Assembly: GCF_009674495.1 (NCBI RefSeq) | Contig: NZ_WKJN01000005.1 | Span: forward strand, 1 to 64,000 | Length of the DNA stretch: 64,000 nucleotides | From: Duganella alba | GTDB lineage: Bacteria; Pseudomonadota; Gammaproteobacteria; Burkholderiales; Burkholderiaceae_D | Direction: 5' to 3' | Part shown: positions 17,435 to 26,298 of the stretch, one piece after another | How the letters are laid out: each line of letters starts with the position of its first letter | How positions within the stretch are numbered: position 1 is the stretch's first letter | Made by a program: the position numbers and the translations under genes | Notes under the pieces: generated by a model | Database searches by the model: none | Told to the model about the DNA's origin: nothing | The model's input: only the letters and a program-made list of their open reading frames with translations

Positions 17435-19960
17435 ATGAAGACCACGACCAATCACATCCTGCGCCGCGCCGTGCTGGCCGCCACCTTGGCCTTGGGAGCC
17501 AACGTCATCGCCGCGCCGGCCGCCAAGCCGCTGGCCGACTGGCCGCACATCACCAGCGCCGTCAAGCAGGACAAGGCGATGGAAGCGCGCATCAAGCAGA
17601 TCGTGGCGGGCATGACGCTGGCGCAGAAGATCGGCCAGATGACGCAACCTGAAATCAAATTCAGCACGCCGGAAGACATCCGCAAATACTACATCGGCTC
17701 CGTGCTGAACGGCGGCGGCAGCTGGCCGGACGGGAACAAGCACGCCAGCGCGGTCGACTGGGTCAAGCTGGCCGACGCCTACTACGACGCCTCGATGAGC
17801 ACCGACATGAAGGTGCAGATCCCGGTCATCTGGGGCATCGACGCCATGCACGGCAACTCGAATATGTACGGCGCCACGCTGTTCCCGCACAACATCGGCC
17901 TGGGCGCCGCCAACGATCCGAAGCTGGTCGGCGAGATGGCCAAGTCGGTTGCCAAGGCGGTGCGCGCCACCGGCATCGACTGGGTGTTCGCGCCGACGCT
18001 GGCCGTGGTGCGCGACGACCGCTGGGGACGCACCTACGAGAGCTTCTCGGAAGATCCGGCCATCGTCAAATCGTATGCCGGCGTCTACGTCAAGGGCCTG
18101 CAGGGCGATCTGAAATCCGACAACACCGTGGTGGCCACCGCCAAGCACTTCGTCGGCGACGGCGGCACGGCGGAAGGCAAGGACCGTGGCGTCAACCAGT
18201 CCACCATGTCGGAGATGATCAACATCCACGCGCAGGGCTACTACCCGGCGCTGCAGGCCGGCGTGCAGACCGTGATGGCGTCCTTCAACAGCTGGAACGA
18301 CGTCAAGGGCGGCACCGACCACGGCAAGATGCACGGCAGCCGTGAACTGCTGACCGTGGCGCTGAAAGAGAAGATGGGCTTCGACGGCCTGGTGGTCAGC
18401 GACTGGAACGCGATCACCGAAGTGCCGGGTTGCGCGGAAGACAGCTGCGCCGCCTCGATCAACGCCGGCGTCGATATGGTGATGGTGCCGGAGAAGTGGA
18501 AGACCTTCATCGCCAACACCATCGCGCAAGTGGAGAAGGGCGAGATTCCGATGTCGCGCATCGACGATGCCGTGACCCGCATCCTGCGCGTGAAACTGCG
18601 CGCCGGCCTGTTCGACAACAAGAAGCCGTCGCAGAACATCTACGCCGGCAAGCAGGAAGTGTTGCAGGACCGCGCGCTGGCGCGCCAGGCGGTGCGCGAG
18701 TCGCTGGTGCTGCTGAAGAATAACGGCGGCGTGCTGCCACTGGCGCGCGGCAAGAAGATCCTGGTGGTCGGCAAGAGCGCCGACAACATGGCCAACCAGT
18801 CCGGCGGCTGGTCGCTGACCTGGCAGGGCACCGACAACAAGAATAGCGATTATCCATACAGCGACACCATCCTGGCAGGCATCAAGGACGCCGCCGGCGA
18901 CGCCAACGTCACCTTCAGCGAAAACGCGGCCGACGTCGATGTCAGCAAGTTCGACGCGGTGATCGCCGTGATCGGCGAGACGCCATATGCCGAGGGCGAT
19001 GGCGACATCGGCCCTGCCGGCACGCTGCGCCTGTCGGGCCGCCATCCGGAGGACCTGGCGGTGCTGCAGGCGGTATCGGGCAAGGGCAAGCCGGTGGTGA
19101 CGCTGCTGGTCACCGGCCGTCCGCTGTACACCAACGACATCATCAACCTGTCGGACAGCGTGGTGGCCGCATGGCTGCCGGGCACCGAGGGCAAGGGCGT
19201 GTCCGATGTGCTGTTCCGCAAGGCCAACGGCAAGGTGAATGCGGACTTCCGCGGCAAGCTGTCGTTCTCGTGGCCGAAGTCGGCCTGCCAGTCGCCGCTG
19301 AACGTGGGCGACGCCAACTACGATCCGCTGTTCAAATACGGTTACGGCCTGAATTACCGCAGCAAGGCCGCCGTGCCGGCGCTGGACACCAGCTATCCGG
19401 AAGGCGGCTGCGGCAAATCGCTGGCGGTGCCGGTGTACAATCCGACCGACCGTTCGACCTACGCCTTGTACGTCAACAGCGGCGGCCAGCGTGTGGCGCC
19501 GGGCGCGGACCTGAACGCCGTGTTCAATCTGCCTACCGTCAAAGTGGAAACCGCGCAGATCAACACCCAGCAGGATGCCAAGCGTCTGACCTGGAGCGGC
19601 CCGGCCAAGCTGGAAGCGCAGGCGAAGAAGGCGGTCAAGCTGCCTGCGTATGCAAGTACCGACGGCGCGCTGCAATTTGATGCTATCGTGTCGGCTGCGC
19701 CGCAGGGCAAAGTCCTGATCGGCATCGAAACGGTGGAGCTGGATGCGGCTTCTGTCTTCCAGCAACTGGCGGGCAAGGGCAAGCAGACGGTGAAGATTCC
19801 GCTGTCCTGCTTCGCCGCCAAGGGCTTGCCGCTGGCGGCGTTCAGCACGCCGTTCAGCGTGTCCGCCGATGCGCCGTTTGCCGCGACGTTCGCCAACATC
19901 CAGATCGTTGGCGGCGCCGCCAAGGACAAGGATGCGCTGGCGTGCGGCGACTTCAAATAA
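17435..19960 (+). CDS. GH3-family exported beta-glucosidase/exo-beta-glucanase
   Basis: The 841-residue protein has a signal peptide (MKTTTNHILRRAVLAATLALGANVIA). The GH3 N-terminal barrel contains the catalytic nucleophile in VVSDWNAI (Asp323), the substrate-contact segments GIDAMHGNSNMYGATLFPHN and DRWGRTYESFSEDP, and a (beta/alpha)6 sandwich domain (residues about 400-610). A further C-terminal region of about 170 residues resembles the extra beta domain of exo-1,3/1,4-beta-glucanases (ExoP type). It probably trims oligosaccharides in the periplasm for the downstream permease. Gaps of 21 and 20 bp connect it to GH1 and the transporter. Confidence 0.94.
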   Translation: MKTTTNHILRRAVLAATLALGANVIAAPAAKPLADWPHITSAVKQDKAMEARIKQIVAGMTLAQKIGQMTQPEIKFSTPEDIRKYYIGSVLNGGGSWPDGNKHASAVDWVKLADAYYDASMSTDMKVQIPVIWGIDAMHGNSNMYGATLFPHNIGLGAANDPKLVGEMAKSVAKAVRATGIDWVFAPTLAVVRDDRWGRTYESFSEDPAIVKSYAGVYVKGLQGDLKSDNTVVATAKHFVGDGGTAEGKDRGVNQSTMSEMINIHAQGYYPALQAGVQTVMASFNSWNDVKGGTDHGKMHGSRELLTVALKEKMGFDGLVVSDWNAITEVPGCAEDSCAASINAGVDMVMVPEKWKTFIANTIAQVEKGEIPMSRIDDAVTRILRVKLRAGLFDNKKPSQNIYAGKQEVLQDRALARQAVRESLVLLKNNGGVLPLARGKKILVVGKSADNMANQSGGWSLTWQGTDNKNSDYPYSDTILAGIKDAAGDANVTFSENAADVDVSKFDAVIAVIGETPYAEGDGDIGPAGTLRLSGRHPEDLAVLQAVSGKGKPVVTLLVTGRPLYTNDIINLSDSVVAAWLPGTEGKGVSDVLFRKANGKVNADFRGKLSFSWPKSACQSPLNVGDANYDPLFKYGYGLNYRSKAAVPALDTSYPEGGCGKSLAVPVYNPTDRSTYALYVNSGGQRVAPGADLNAVFNLPTVKVETAQINTQQDAKRLTWSGPAKLEAQAKKAVKLPAYASTDGALQFDAIVSAAPQGKVLIGIETVELDAASVFQQLAGKGKQTVKIPLSCFAAKGLPLAAFSTPFSVSADAPFAATFANIQIVGGAAKDKDALACGDFK

Positions 19961-19980
19961 AACGAGGAGAAAGTAAAAGT

Positions 19981-21276
19981 ATGGAACACTATTCGCAAAC
20001 TGCCCCGGCGGCATCCGGGCAGTCGCAGGCGGCTGGAAGTTATACCGGGCCGCTGGTCATCGTCACCATCCTGTTCTTCATGTGGGGTCTGCTGACGTCC
20101 CTGAACGACGTGCTGATTCCTCACCTGAAGGCGGTGTACACGCTGACCTATGTGCAGGCGATGCTGGTGCAGTTCTGCTTCTTCGGCGCGTACTTCATCG
20201 TGTCGCTGCCGGCGGGTATCCTGATCAAGAAAATCGGCTACCAGAACGGCGCTGTCGCCGGCCTGACGATTGCGGCCGCCGGCTGCGCGCTGTTCTATCC
20301 AGCGGCGACCAGCGGCTACACGCTGTTCCTGATCGCCTTCTTCGTGCTGGCGGGCGGCATCACCATCCTGCAGGTGGCGGCCAATCCTTACGTGGCGGTG
20401 CTGGGCGATGCGCGTACAGCGTCCAGCCGCCTGACGCTGACCCAGGCCTTCAATTCGCTGGGCACCACCGTGGCGCCGTTCCTGGGCGGGATGCTGATCC
20501 TGGCCGGCGGCGTGATGAGCGCGGCCGACCTGGCGCAACTGGGCCCGGACCAGCTGAAAGCCTACAACGCGGCGCAGGCATCGAGCGTGCAGGGGCCTTA
20601 CCTGGCGCTGGCCGGCGCGCTGCTGGTGCTGGCGATTCTGTTCTCGCTGGCGCGTCTGCCCAAGATTGTCGATGCGGAGCCGGAACCTGGCGCCGACGAA
20701 GGCGGTCTGCTGGATGTGCTCAAGCACCGTCACCTGGCGCTGGGCGCGGTGGCGATCTTCCTGTACGTGGGCGGTGAAGTCAGCATCGGCAGCTTCCTGA
20801 TCAACTTCCTCGGCGAGCCGCACGTGGCGGGTCTGTCGGCGGCGGATGCGGCGCACTACGTCGGCTACTACTGGTTCGGCGCGATGATCGGCCGCTTCGT
20901 CGGCTTCGTCGTGATGCAGAAGGTCAGCCCTGGCAAGGCGCTGGCGTTCAATGCGTCGGTGGTGATCCTGCTGGTGCTGACGGCGATCTTCAGCCATGGC
21001 GATGTGGCCAAGTGGTCGATCGTTGCGGTGGGCCTGTTCAACTCCATCATGTTCCCGACCATCTTCTCGATGGCGCTGAACAAACTGGGTCCGCTGACCG
21101 GCCAGGGTTCGGGCGTGCTGTGCATGGCGATCGTGGGCGGCGCGCTGGTGCCGTTTGCGCAAGGCCTGCTGGCCGATACCATCAGCCTGCAACTGTCGTT
21201 CTTCGTGCCGGCCGCGTGCTATCTGTTCATCCTGTACTTCGGCGTGAAGTACGCCAATATGTACACGACAAAGTAA
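19981..21276 (+). CDS. MFS sugar permease, glucose/galactose (GluP/FucP) type
   Basis: A 431-residue integral membrane protein with about 12 hydrophobic segments. FMWGLLTSLNDVLIPHLKAV in TM1 and AANPYVAVLGDARTASSRLT with TQAFNSLGTTVAPFLGG in TM4-5 are hallmarks of the FucP/GluP/NagP H+-sugar symporter group. It is the last gene of the glycosidase operon, so it likely imports glucose or a short beta-glucoside released by GH5/GH3. ATG 19981 is preceded by GAGGAGAAAG. A clear intrinsic terminator follows. Confidence 0.93.
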   Translation: MEHYSQTAPAASGQSQAAGSYTGPLVIVTILFFMWGLLTSLNDVLIPHLKAVYTLTYVQAMLVQFCFFGAYFIVSLPAGILIKKIGYQNGAVAGLTIAAAGCALFYPAATSGYTLFLIAFFVLAGGITILQVAANPYVAVLGDARTASSRLTLTQAFNSLGTTVAPFLGGMLILAGGVMSAADLAQLGPDQLKAYNAAQASSVQGPYLALAGALLVLAILFSLARLPKIVDAEPEPGADEGGLLDVLKHRHLALGAVAIFLYVGGEVSIGSFLINFLGEPHVAGLSAADAAHYVGYYWFGAMIGRFVGFVVMQKVSPGKALAFNASVVILLVLTAIFSHGDVAKWSIVAVGLFNSIMFPTIFSMALNKLGPLTGQGSGVLCMAIVGGALVPFAQGLLADTISLQLSFFVPAACYLFILYFGVKYANMYTTK

Positions 21277-21291
21277 GCGTCCCTTCCCTGA

Positions 21292-21318
21292 AAAAGCTCC
21301 GTTCGCGGAGCTTTTTTT
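21292..21318 (+). terminator. intrinsic terminator of the glycosidase-permease operon
   Basis: An 8-bp stem (aaagctcc/ggagcttt) around gttcgc is followed by a run of T, 18 bases after the permease stop. Confidence 0.88.
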
Positions 21319-21437
21319 GTTCTGTGGCGTTGCCTTTTAGGTAATGGCTTCTAATCCCGGCTTTTTTGATCTAACGTACGGAACGGCGGTGCGCGACGGC
21401 CTAGACTCCCTGCATACATACCATTGCGAGGAGTCCC

Positions 21438-23006
21438 ATGAATCATCCTGTTAAAGCGTATCTGGTCGGCGGCGGCATCGGTTCGCTGGCGGCGGCGGCC
21501 TTCATGATCCGCGACGGCGGCGTGGCCGGCGGCGACATCACCATATTCGAAGCGATGCCACTGGCCGGCGGCAGCCTCGATGGCGGCGGCAATCCGGACA
21601 GCGGCTACACGCTGCGCGGCGGCCGCATGCTCACCACCGACAATTACGAGTGCACCTGGGATCTGTTCAAGAGCATCCCGTCGCTGGAACATCCGGGCCG
21701 CACGGTGTACGAAGAAACCATCGCCTTCAATGAACTGCACAAGTCGCATTCGCGCGCGCGGCTGGTGGACCGCAACCGCTTCAAGGTCGATGTGACGTCG
21801 ATGGGCTTCTCCATGCTGGACCGCATCGAGCTGGTGAAGCTGGAGGAGGCGGACGAGAAAGACCTGGGCGACAGCGCCATCACCGACTGGCTGTCGCCGG
21901 AATTCTTCGAGACCAAATTCTGGTACATGTGGGCGACCACGTTTGCGTTCCAGCCGTGGCATAGCGCGGTGGAATTCAAGCGCTACCTGCGCCGATTCAT
22001 GATGGAGTTCTCGCGGATTGAAACGCTGGCCGGCGTCAAGCGAACCGTGTACAACCAGTACGATTCGCTGGTGCGTCCTTTGCAGCACTGGTTGCAGCAG
22101 CAGGGCGTGCAGGTGGTCTTCGATTGCAGGGTTGATGATCTGACGTTGAGCGAGGATGCGTCCACCGTCACCGCCATCCACTGCGTGCGCGAGGGAGCGG
22201 CGCAGGTGATCGCCGTACGGCCGCAGGATCTGGTGTTCTTCCAGAATGGTTCGATGACCGATGCATCCAGTTTCGGCAGCATGCACGGCGCGCCGCCCAG
22301 GCTGGACAAGCGCGACAGCCAGGGCTGGGCCTTGTGGGAAAAGCTGGCGCAGGGCCGGCCGCAGTTCGGCAATCCGGCGGCGTTCAATAGCAGCATTCCG
22401 GAGTCGTGGTGGGAGTCGTTCACCGTGACGCTGAAGGACACGGCGTTCTTCGACCGCATGGAGCGCTTCACCGGCAACGTGGCCGGCACCGGCGGGCTGG
22501 TGACGTTCAAGGACTCCAACTGGTTCATGTCGGTGGTGCTGGCGCATCAGCCGCACTTTGCCGGGCAGCCGGAGGGCGTGCAGGTGTTCTGGGGCTACGG
22601 CCTGCATCCTGACCGCGTCGGCAATTTTGTCGCCAAGCCGATGGCCGAATGCACGGGCGAGGAGATCCTGCGCGAGTTGTGCGGGCATCTGAATTTCGAC
22701 TACGAAGAAGTCATGTCGAACGCGAATTGCATCCCGTGCCGCATGCCTTACATCACCAGCATGTTCATGCCGCGCCAGCACAGCGACCGTCCGTTGCCGG
22801 TGCCGGCAGGCTCGCGCAACCTGGCGTTTGTCAGCCAGTTTGTCGAGGTGCCGGAGGATGTGGTGTTTACCGTCGAATACTCGGTTCGCGCGGCGCAGAT
22901 GGCGGTCTACCAGTTGCTGAACGTGCAGCGCGAAGTGCCGCCCGTCACTGCGCATGATGAGTCGCTGAAAGTGAAATTCGACGCGGTGCTGAAGGCCTTC
23001 AAATAA
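21438..23006 (+). CDS. ohyA: oleate hydratase (myosin-cross-reactive antigen family)
   Basis: A 522-residue flavoprotein with the Rossmann FAD motif VGGGIGSLAAAAFMI near the N-terminus, the family-specific GGSLDGGGNPDSGYTLRGGR loop, and ATTFAFQPWHSAVEFKRYL. These match the MCRA/oleate hydratase family, which adds water across the cis-9 double bond of free oleic acid to give 10-hydroxystearate. It is somewhat shorter than the 560-650 residue long forms. It has its own GAGGAG ribosome-binding site and lies between two terminated or opposing units, so it is probably monocistronic. A role in fatty-acid detoxification is inferred from the family. Confidence 0.93.
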   Translation: MNHPVKAYLVGGGIGSLAAAAFMIRDGGVAGGDITIFEAMPLAGGSLDGGGNPDSGYTLRGGRMLTTDNYECTWDLFKSIPSLEHPGRTVYEETIAFNELHKSHSRARLVDRNRFKVDVTSMGFSMLDRIELVKLEEADEKDLGDSAITDWLSPEFFETKFWYMWATTFAFQPWHSAVEFKRYLRRFMMEFSRIETLAGVKRTVYNQYDSLVRPLQHWLQQQGVQVVFDCRVDDLTLSEDASTVTAIHCVREGAAQVIAVRPQDLVFFQNGSMTDASSFGSMHGAPPRLDKRDSQGWALWEKLAQGRPQFGNPAAFNSSIPESWWESFTVTLKDTAFFDRMERFTGNVAGTGGLVTFKDSNWFMSVVLAHQPHFAGQPEGVQVFWGYGLHPDRVGNFVAKPMAECTGEEILRELCGHLNFDYEEVMSNANCIPCRMPYITSMFMPRQHSDRPLPVPAGSRNLAFVSQFVEVPEDVVFTVEYSVRAAQMAVYQLLNVQREVPPVTAHDESLKVKFDAVLKAFK

Positions 23007-23015
23007 TCACGATAA

Positions 23016-23264
23016 TCACGCCAATACGCCCATGAGCTTTTGCATGGGCGTCAGCGGAATGATGGCGTCCGGCTCGTCGATTTCCAGCACCACATCGTTG
23101 TAGGCGACTGCGCGCAGCGGCTCCACTTCGGTAGTGTCGGAAAGCCTTGCTTCATCGAGCAACTGCTGTAACGCAGGCGTATCCAGCGTGTTGAGCTTCG
23201 CGAGCAGTGCGCCGTATTTCCGCACATCGGCCTCGTTGGCGGCGATGCGCTCTGCCGGCCGCAC
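23016..23264 (-). CDS. small hypothetical protein (82 residues), possibly a remnant
   Basis: I do not recognise this protein. From GTG 23264 it reads RPAERIAANEADVRKYGALL, a Leu-rich helical middle (TLDTPALQQLLDEARL) and an acidic tail ending IIPLTPMQKLMGVLA. Composition is protein-like and not the Arg/Pro-rich pattern of antisense frames, but no ribosome-binding site precedes the GTG and an in-frame TGA lies 10 codons upstream. It follows the DUF1854 gene on the same strand (82-bp gap) and is convergent with ohyA. It may be a genuine third gene of the leftward cyanophycin-associated unit or a decayed gene. Confidence 0.4.
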   Translation of the reverse strand: MRPAERIAANEADVRKYGALLAKLNTLDTPALQQLLDEARLSDTTEVEPLRAVAYNDVVLEIDEPDAIIPLTPMQKLMGVLA

Positions 23265-23346
23265 GGCAATTTGGGCTTGCTTTGCGGTGGATCAGGATGG
23301 GGAGGCGGCGCCGTCGGCGGGTGGCCGACGGCGCGGGGAGGCGCGC

Positions 23347-23814
23347 TTACAGGAAGCGGTCGATGATTTTCTTGCTGTGCTTGTCCAGTTCGCGCAGGTC
23401 GCGGATCAGATAGTGGATGCCGTGGATGTCGGAGATCAGCAGCGTGTCGATGGTCAGGCGGCGGATGTCTTCTTCGCCGCGCAGCACGAACTCGGTGTCG
23501 CCGCGATCGGTCGCCACATTCCACGTGCACGGCGTGGCGAAGCTGGTCACGCTGTTGATGCGCGAAATCTCCGGCATGAATTCACGCCCGCTCAACTCCT
23601 CGCTCACCAGCGCGCCGATGGCCGGCGGCAGGTCGGCGATGCGGTCGATCCACGCCACCTCCTTGCCGTCGCCGTTGAGCAGCGAGATGCCGTCCTCCGG
23701 CGCCTGCACCGGAAACGCGCGCACCGGCGAAACGCCTTCGTGCACCACGCCTTCGGTGGTGGTCAGCACCAGGCGGCCGAAGGGATTGCGGATCAGTTCA
23801 AATGTCGTCGTCAT
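23347..23814 (-). CDS. DUF1854 family protein, cyanophycin-locus associated
   Basis: The 155-residue protein matches DUF1854: an N-terminal FELIRNPFGRLVLTT, the centre EDGISLLNGDGKEVAWIDRI, and the highly characteristic end TLLISDIHGIHYLIRDLREL. No catalytic motif or membrane segment is visible. In betaproteobacteria this family is found beside cyanophycin synthetase genes and the same ABC transporter, as here; its biochemical function is not established. It is encoded 5 bp after the ABC transporter gene on the same strand, so the two are surely co-expressed. Confidence 0.9.
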   Translation of the reverse strand: MTTTFELIRNPFGRLVLTTTEGVVHEGVSPVRAFPVQAPEDGISLLNGDGKEVAWIDRIADLPPAIGALVSEELSGREFMPEISRINSVTSFATPCTWNVATDRGDTEFVLRGEEDIRRLTIDTLLISDIHGIHYLIRDLRELDKHSKKIIDRFL

Positions 23815-23819
23815 GGTTC

Positions 23820-26093
23820 TTATTCCTTGCTCGCGCTGTCGTCGAGGTCCGTGTCCACATTGCGGGCCTGCGCCTGGTACAGGCGGTAGTAGGCGCCTTC
23901 GCGCGCCATCAGTTCATCGTGCGGACCGTCTTCCACCACCACGCCGCGATCCAGCACCACCAGGCGGTCGGCCTTCTGCAAGGTCGACAGGCGGTGGGCG
24001 ATGGCGATGGTGGTACGGCCTTGCACCAGGTTGTCCAGCGCGCGCTGGATTTCTTTTTCGGTTTCGGAGTCGACCGAGGCGGTGGCTTCGTCGAGGATCA
24101 GGATCTTCGGATCGATCAGCAGCGCGCGTGCGATCGAGATGCGCTGGCGCTCGCCGCCGGACAGGCCCTGGCCGCGCTCACCGACCATCGAGTCGTAGCC
24201 CTGCGGCAGGCGCAGGATGAATTCGTGCGCATGCGCGGCGCGGGCGGCGGCGATGATCTGCGCGCGCGTCGCATCCGGTTTGCCGTAAGCCAGATTCTCG
24301 GCAATGGTGCCGAAGAACAGGAACGGCTCCTGCAGCACCAGGCCGATGTTGCGGCGATAGTCCGACACCGCGAACGAGCGGATGTCTACGCCATCGAGCA
24401 TGATCGCGCCTTCGGCCACGTCGTAGAAGCGGCAGATCAGATTGACCAGCGTCGACTTGCCGGAGCCCGAGTGGCCCACCAGCCCCACCATCTGGCCGGC
24501 CTTGATCTCCAGGTCGATGCCGCGATTGACCGCGCGGTTCCCGTAACGGAAGCCCACTTCGCGCAAGGTGATGTTGCCCTCGACCTTTTCCAGCTTGACC
24601 GGATTGACCGGCTCCGGCACCGACGACACGTGATCGAGAATGTCGAAGATACGCTTGGCGGCCGACGCCGATTTCTGCGTCACCGACACGATGCGGCTCA
24701 TCGAATCCAGGCGGCCGTAGAAACGGCTGGCGTAGGCCACGAACGACGACAGTACACCCACCGTGATATTACCCTTGGAGACCTGGTAGATGCCGAACAC
24801 CCAGATCACCAGTAACCCCAGCTCCGTCAGGAACGACACGGTAGGCGAGAACAGCGACCACACCTTGTTCAACTTGTCGTTGACGGCCAGATTGTGCTTG
24901 TTCGCGGTGCGGAAGCGGTTGGCTTCCCGCGCTTCCTGCGCAAAGGCCTTCACCACGCGGATGCCGGGAATGGTATCGGCCAGCACGTTGGTCACTTCGC
25001 CCCACACGCGGTCGATCTTTTCGAAGCCGGTGCGCAGGCGGTCGCGCACCAGGTGGATCATCCAGGCGATGAACGGCAGCGGCGCCAAGGTGCAGATGGC
25101 CAGCCACGGATCGAGATTGAACAGGATCACGCCGGTCATGATGATCATCAGGCAGTCGGACAGGAAGTCCAGCAGGTGCAGCGACAGGAACACGCAGATG
25201 CGGTCGCTCTCCGAGCCGATGCGCGACATCAGATCGCCGGTGCGCTTGCCGCTGAAGTATTCCAGCGACAGCTGCAGCAAATGTTCATAAGTGGTGGTGC
25301 GCAGGTCCGCGCCGATGCGCTCCGACGCCAGCGCCAGCACGTAGGTCTTGCCCCAGCCGAAAATCCACGCCAGGATCGAGGCGCCGACCAGGCCGGTCAT
25401 GTACAGCACCACTAGCATCGGATCGACCGCCTTGCCGTTCTGGTATGGAATCAGCACATTGTCCATCAGCGGAATGGTCAGGTAGGGCGGAATCAGGTGC
25501 GCGCCGGTGGACAGCAGCATGAAGGTGAAGCCGAGCGCCAGCTGCCATTTGTACGGCTTGGCGAAGCGCCACAGGCGGAACAGCGTCCAGGTCGACGGCG
25601 GCGTATAGACCACCTTGGTGCAGACCGGGCATTCTTCCTGTTCCGGGTCCATCGGCGCCTTGCAGCTCGGGCAGACGTTTTTGTCGTCGACCACCACCGG
25701 CTCGCCGCTGGCGTGGCTGTCGAGGTGGGCGTCGAACTGCTCGACCAGGCGGATCGCCGCCAGATTCTGGCCCAGCGTGAAGCGCCAGGCGCCCAGGCGG
25801 CCTTGTTGATTGATTAACTCCAGGTGGCCGACGCCGGCGTGGTCGTGGTGTTTCAGCGTCAGGTCGGGCGCAAACCACCACGATTGCCAGTCGGTCGCGC
25901 CCGGCGCGCGGGCCAGAACCCGGCCGGTTGTCACCAGCACTACACCCTTGGAAAAACGAAGTTGCTGATCCAGGTCAACCTCCAAGGCACTTACAACGTT
26001 TTCCCCTTGGGAAAGTTGTGCCTGTATCTCAGAACGCCAGCGTTCAGGCAGATCACCCGTACTGGAGTGAGTGGAAAGTTGTTCGGTCGTCAT
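23820..26093 (-). CDS. ABC exporter-like protein with N-terminal domain and zinc ribbon, cyanophycin-locus associated
   Basis: A 757-residue half-transporter. Residues 1-135 form a small soluble domain with a PH-like look (ENVVSALEVDLDQQLRFSKG). A zinc ribbon follows with Cys141, 144, 155 and 158 (CPSC...CPVC). Then come a type-I ABC exporter membrane domain of six helices (about 170-490) and a complete ATPase: Walker A GHSGSGKST (about 537), signature LSGGERQRIS (about 648), Walker B ILILDEATASVD (about 668) and the switch His. Zinc ribbons are unusual in ABC exporters. Substrate is unknown; its divergent pairing with cphA'/cphA suggests a role in making, sensing or handling cyanophycin or its precursors. 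Confidence 0.93.
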   Translation of the reverse strand: MTTEQLSTHSSTGDLPERWRSEIQAQLSQGENVVSALEVDLDQQLRFSKGVVLVTTGRVLARAPGATDWQSWWFAPDLTLKHHDHAGVGHLELINQQGRLGAWRFTLGQNLAAIRLVEQFDAHLDSHASGEPVVVDDKNVCPSCKAPMDPEQEECPVCTKVVYTPPSTWTLFRLWRFAKPYKWQLALGFTFMLLSTGAHLIPPYLTIPLMDNVLIPYQNGKAVDPMLVVLYMTGLVGASILAWIFGWGKTYVLALASERIGADLRTTTYEHLLQLSLEYFSGKRTGDLMSRIGSESDRICVFLSLHLLDFLSDCLMIIMTGVILFNLDPWLAICTLAPLPFIAWMIHLVRDRLRTGFEKIDRVWGEVTNVLADTIPGIRVVKAFAQEAREANRFRTANKHNLAVNDKLNKVWSLFSPTVSFLTELGLLVIWVFGIYQVSKGNITVGVLSSFVAYASRFYGRLDSMSRIVSVTQKSASAAKRIFDILDHVSSVPEPVNPVKLEKVEGNITLREVGFRYGNRAVNRGIDLEIKAGQMVGLVGHSGSGKSTLVNLICRFYDVAEGAIMLDGVDIRSFAVSDYRRNIGLVLQEPFLFFGTIAENLAYGKPDATRAQIIAAARAAHAHEFILRLPQGYDSMVGERGQGLSGGERQRISIARALLIDPKILILDEATASVDSETEKEIQRALDNLVQGRTTIAIAHRLSTLQKADRLVVLDRGVVVEDGPHDELMAREGAYYRLYQAQARNVDTDLDDSASKE

Positions 26094-26147
26094 CGTGCGG
26101 CGTACTCCGGAGGGGAAAAGGCTGATATTACGGATTATTTACGGTAT

Positions 26148-26174
26148 TCTGTCAGTGATTAAACATTTGACAGA
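26148..26174. promoter_or_regulatory. dyad in the shared promoter region of the cyanophycin locus
   Basis: An inverted repeat with 7-bp arms, TCTGTCA and TGACAGA, separated by 13 AT-rich bases, lies in the 205-bp region between the divergent ABC and cphA' genes. It includes a TTGACA (26167-26172) facing cphA', though no good -10 follows at standard spacing. A possible operator, by inference. Confidence 0.45.
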
Positions 26175-26298
26175 GAACAATAAAATATAAGTTTTTGCTC
26201 TGACGGCAAGTATACCGTACAGCAGCGGGGCAAGGGTACAGGGTTTACAATACGGCGCGGGCTGGCTCAGCCGATAACAAAGTTACAAGAATCAATAC

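Noticed and set aside
17414..20014. Long open frame antisense to the GH3 gene
   Set aside because: Arg/His/Ala-rich shadow of a well-supported gene; no start signal or motif.
23134..24815. Overlapping plus-strand frames across DUF1854 and the ABC transporter gene
   Set aside because: They are complements of the minus-strand genes with no ribosome-binding sites or domains.
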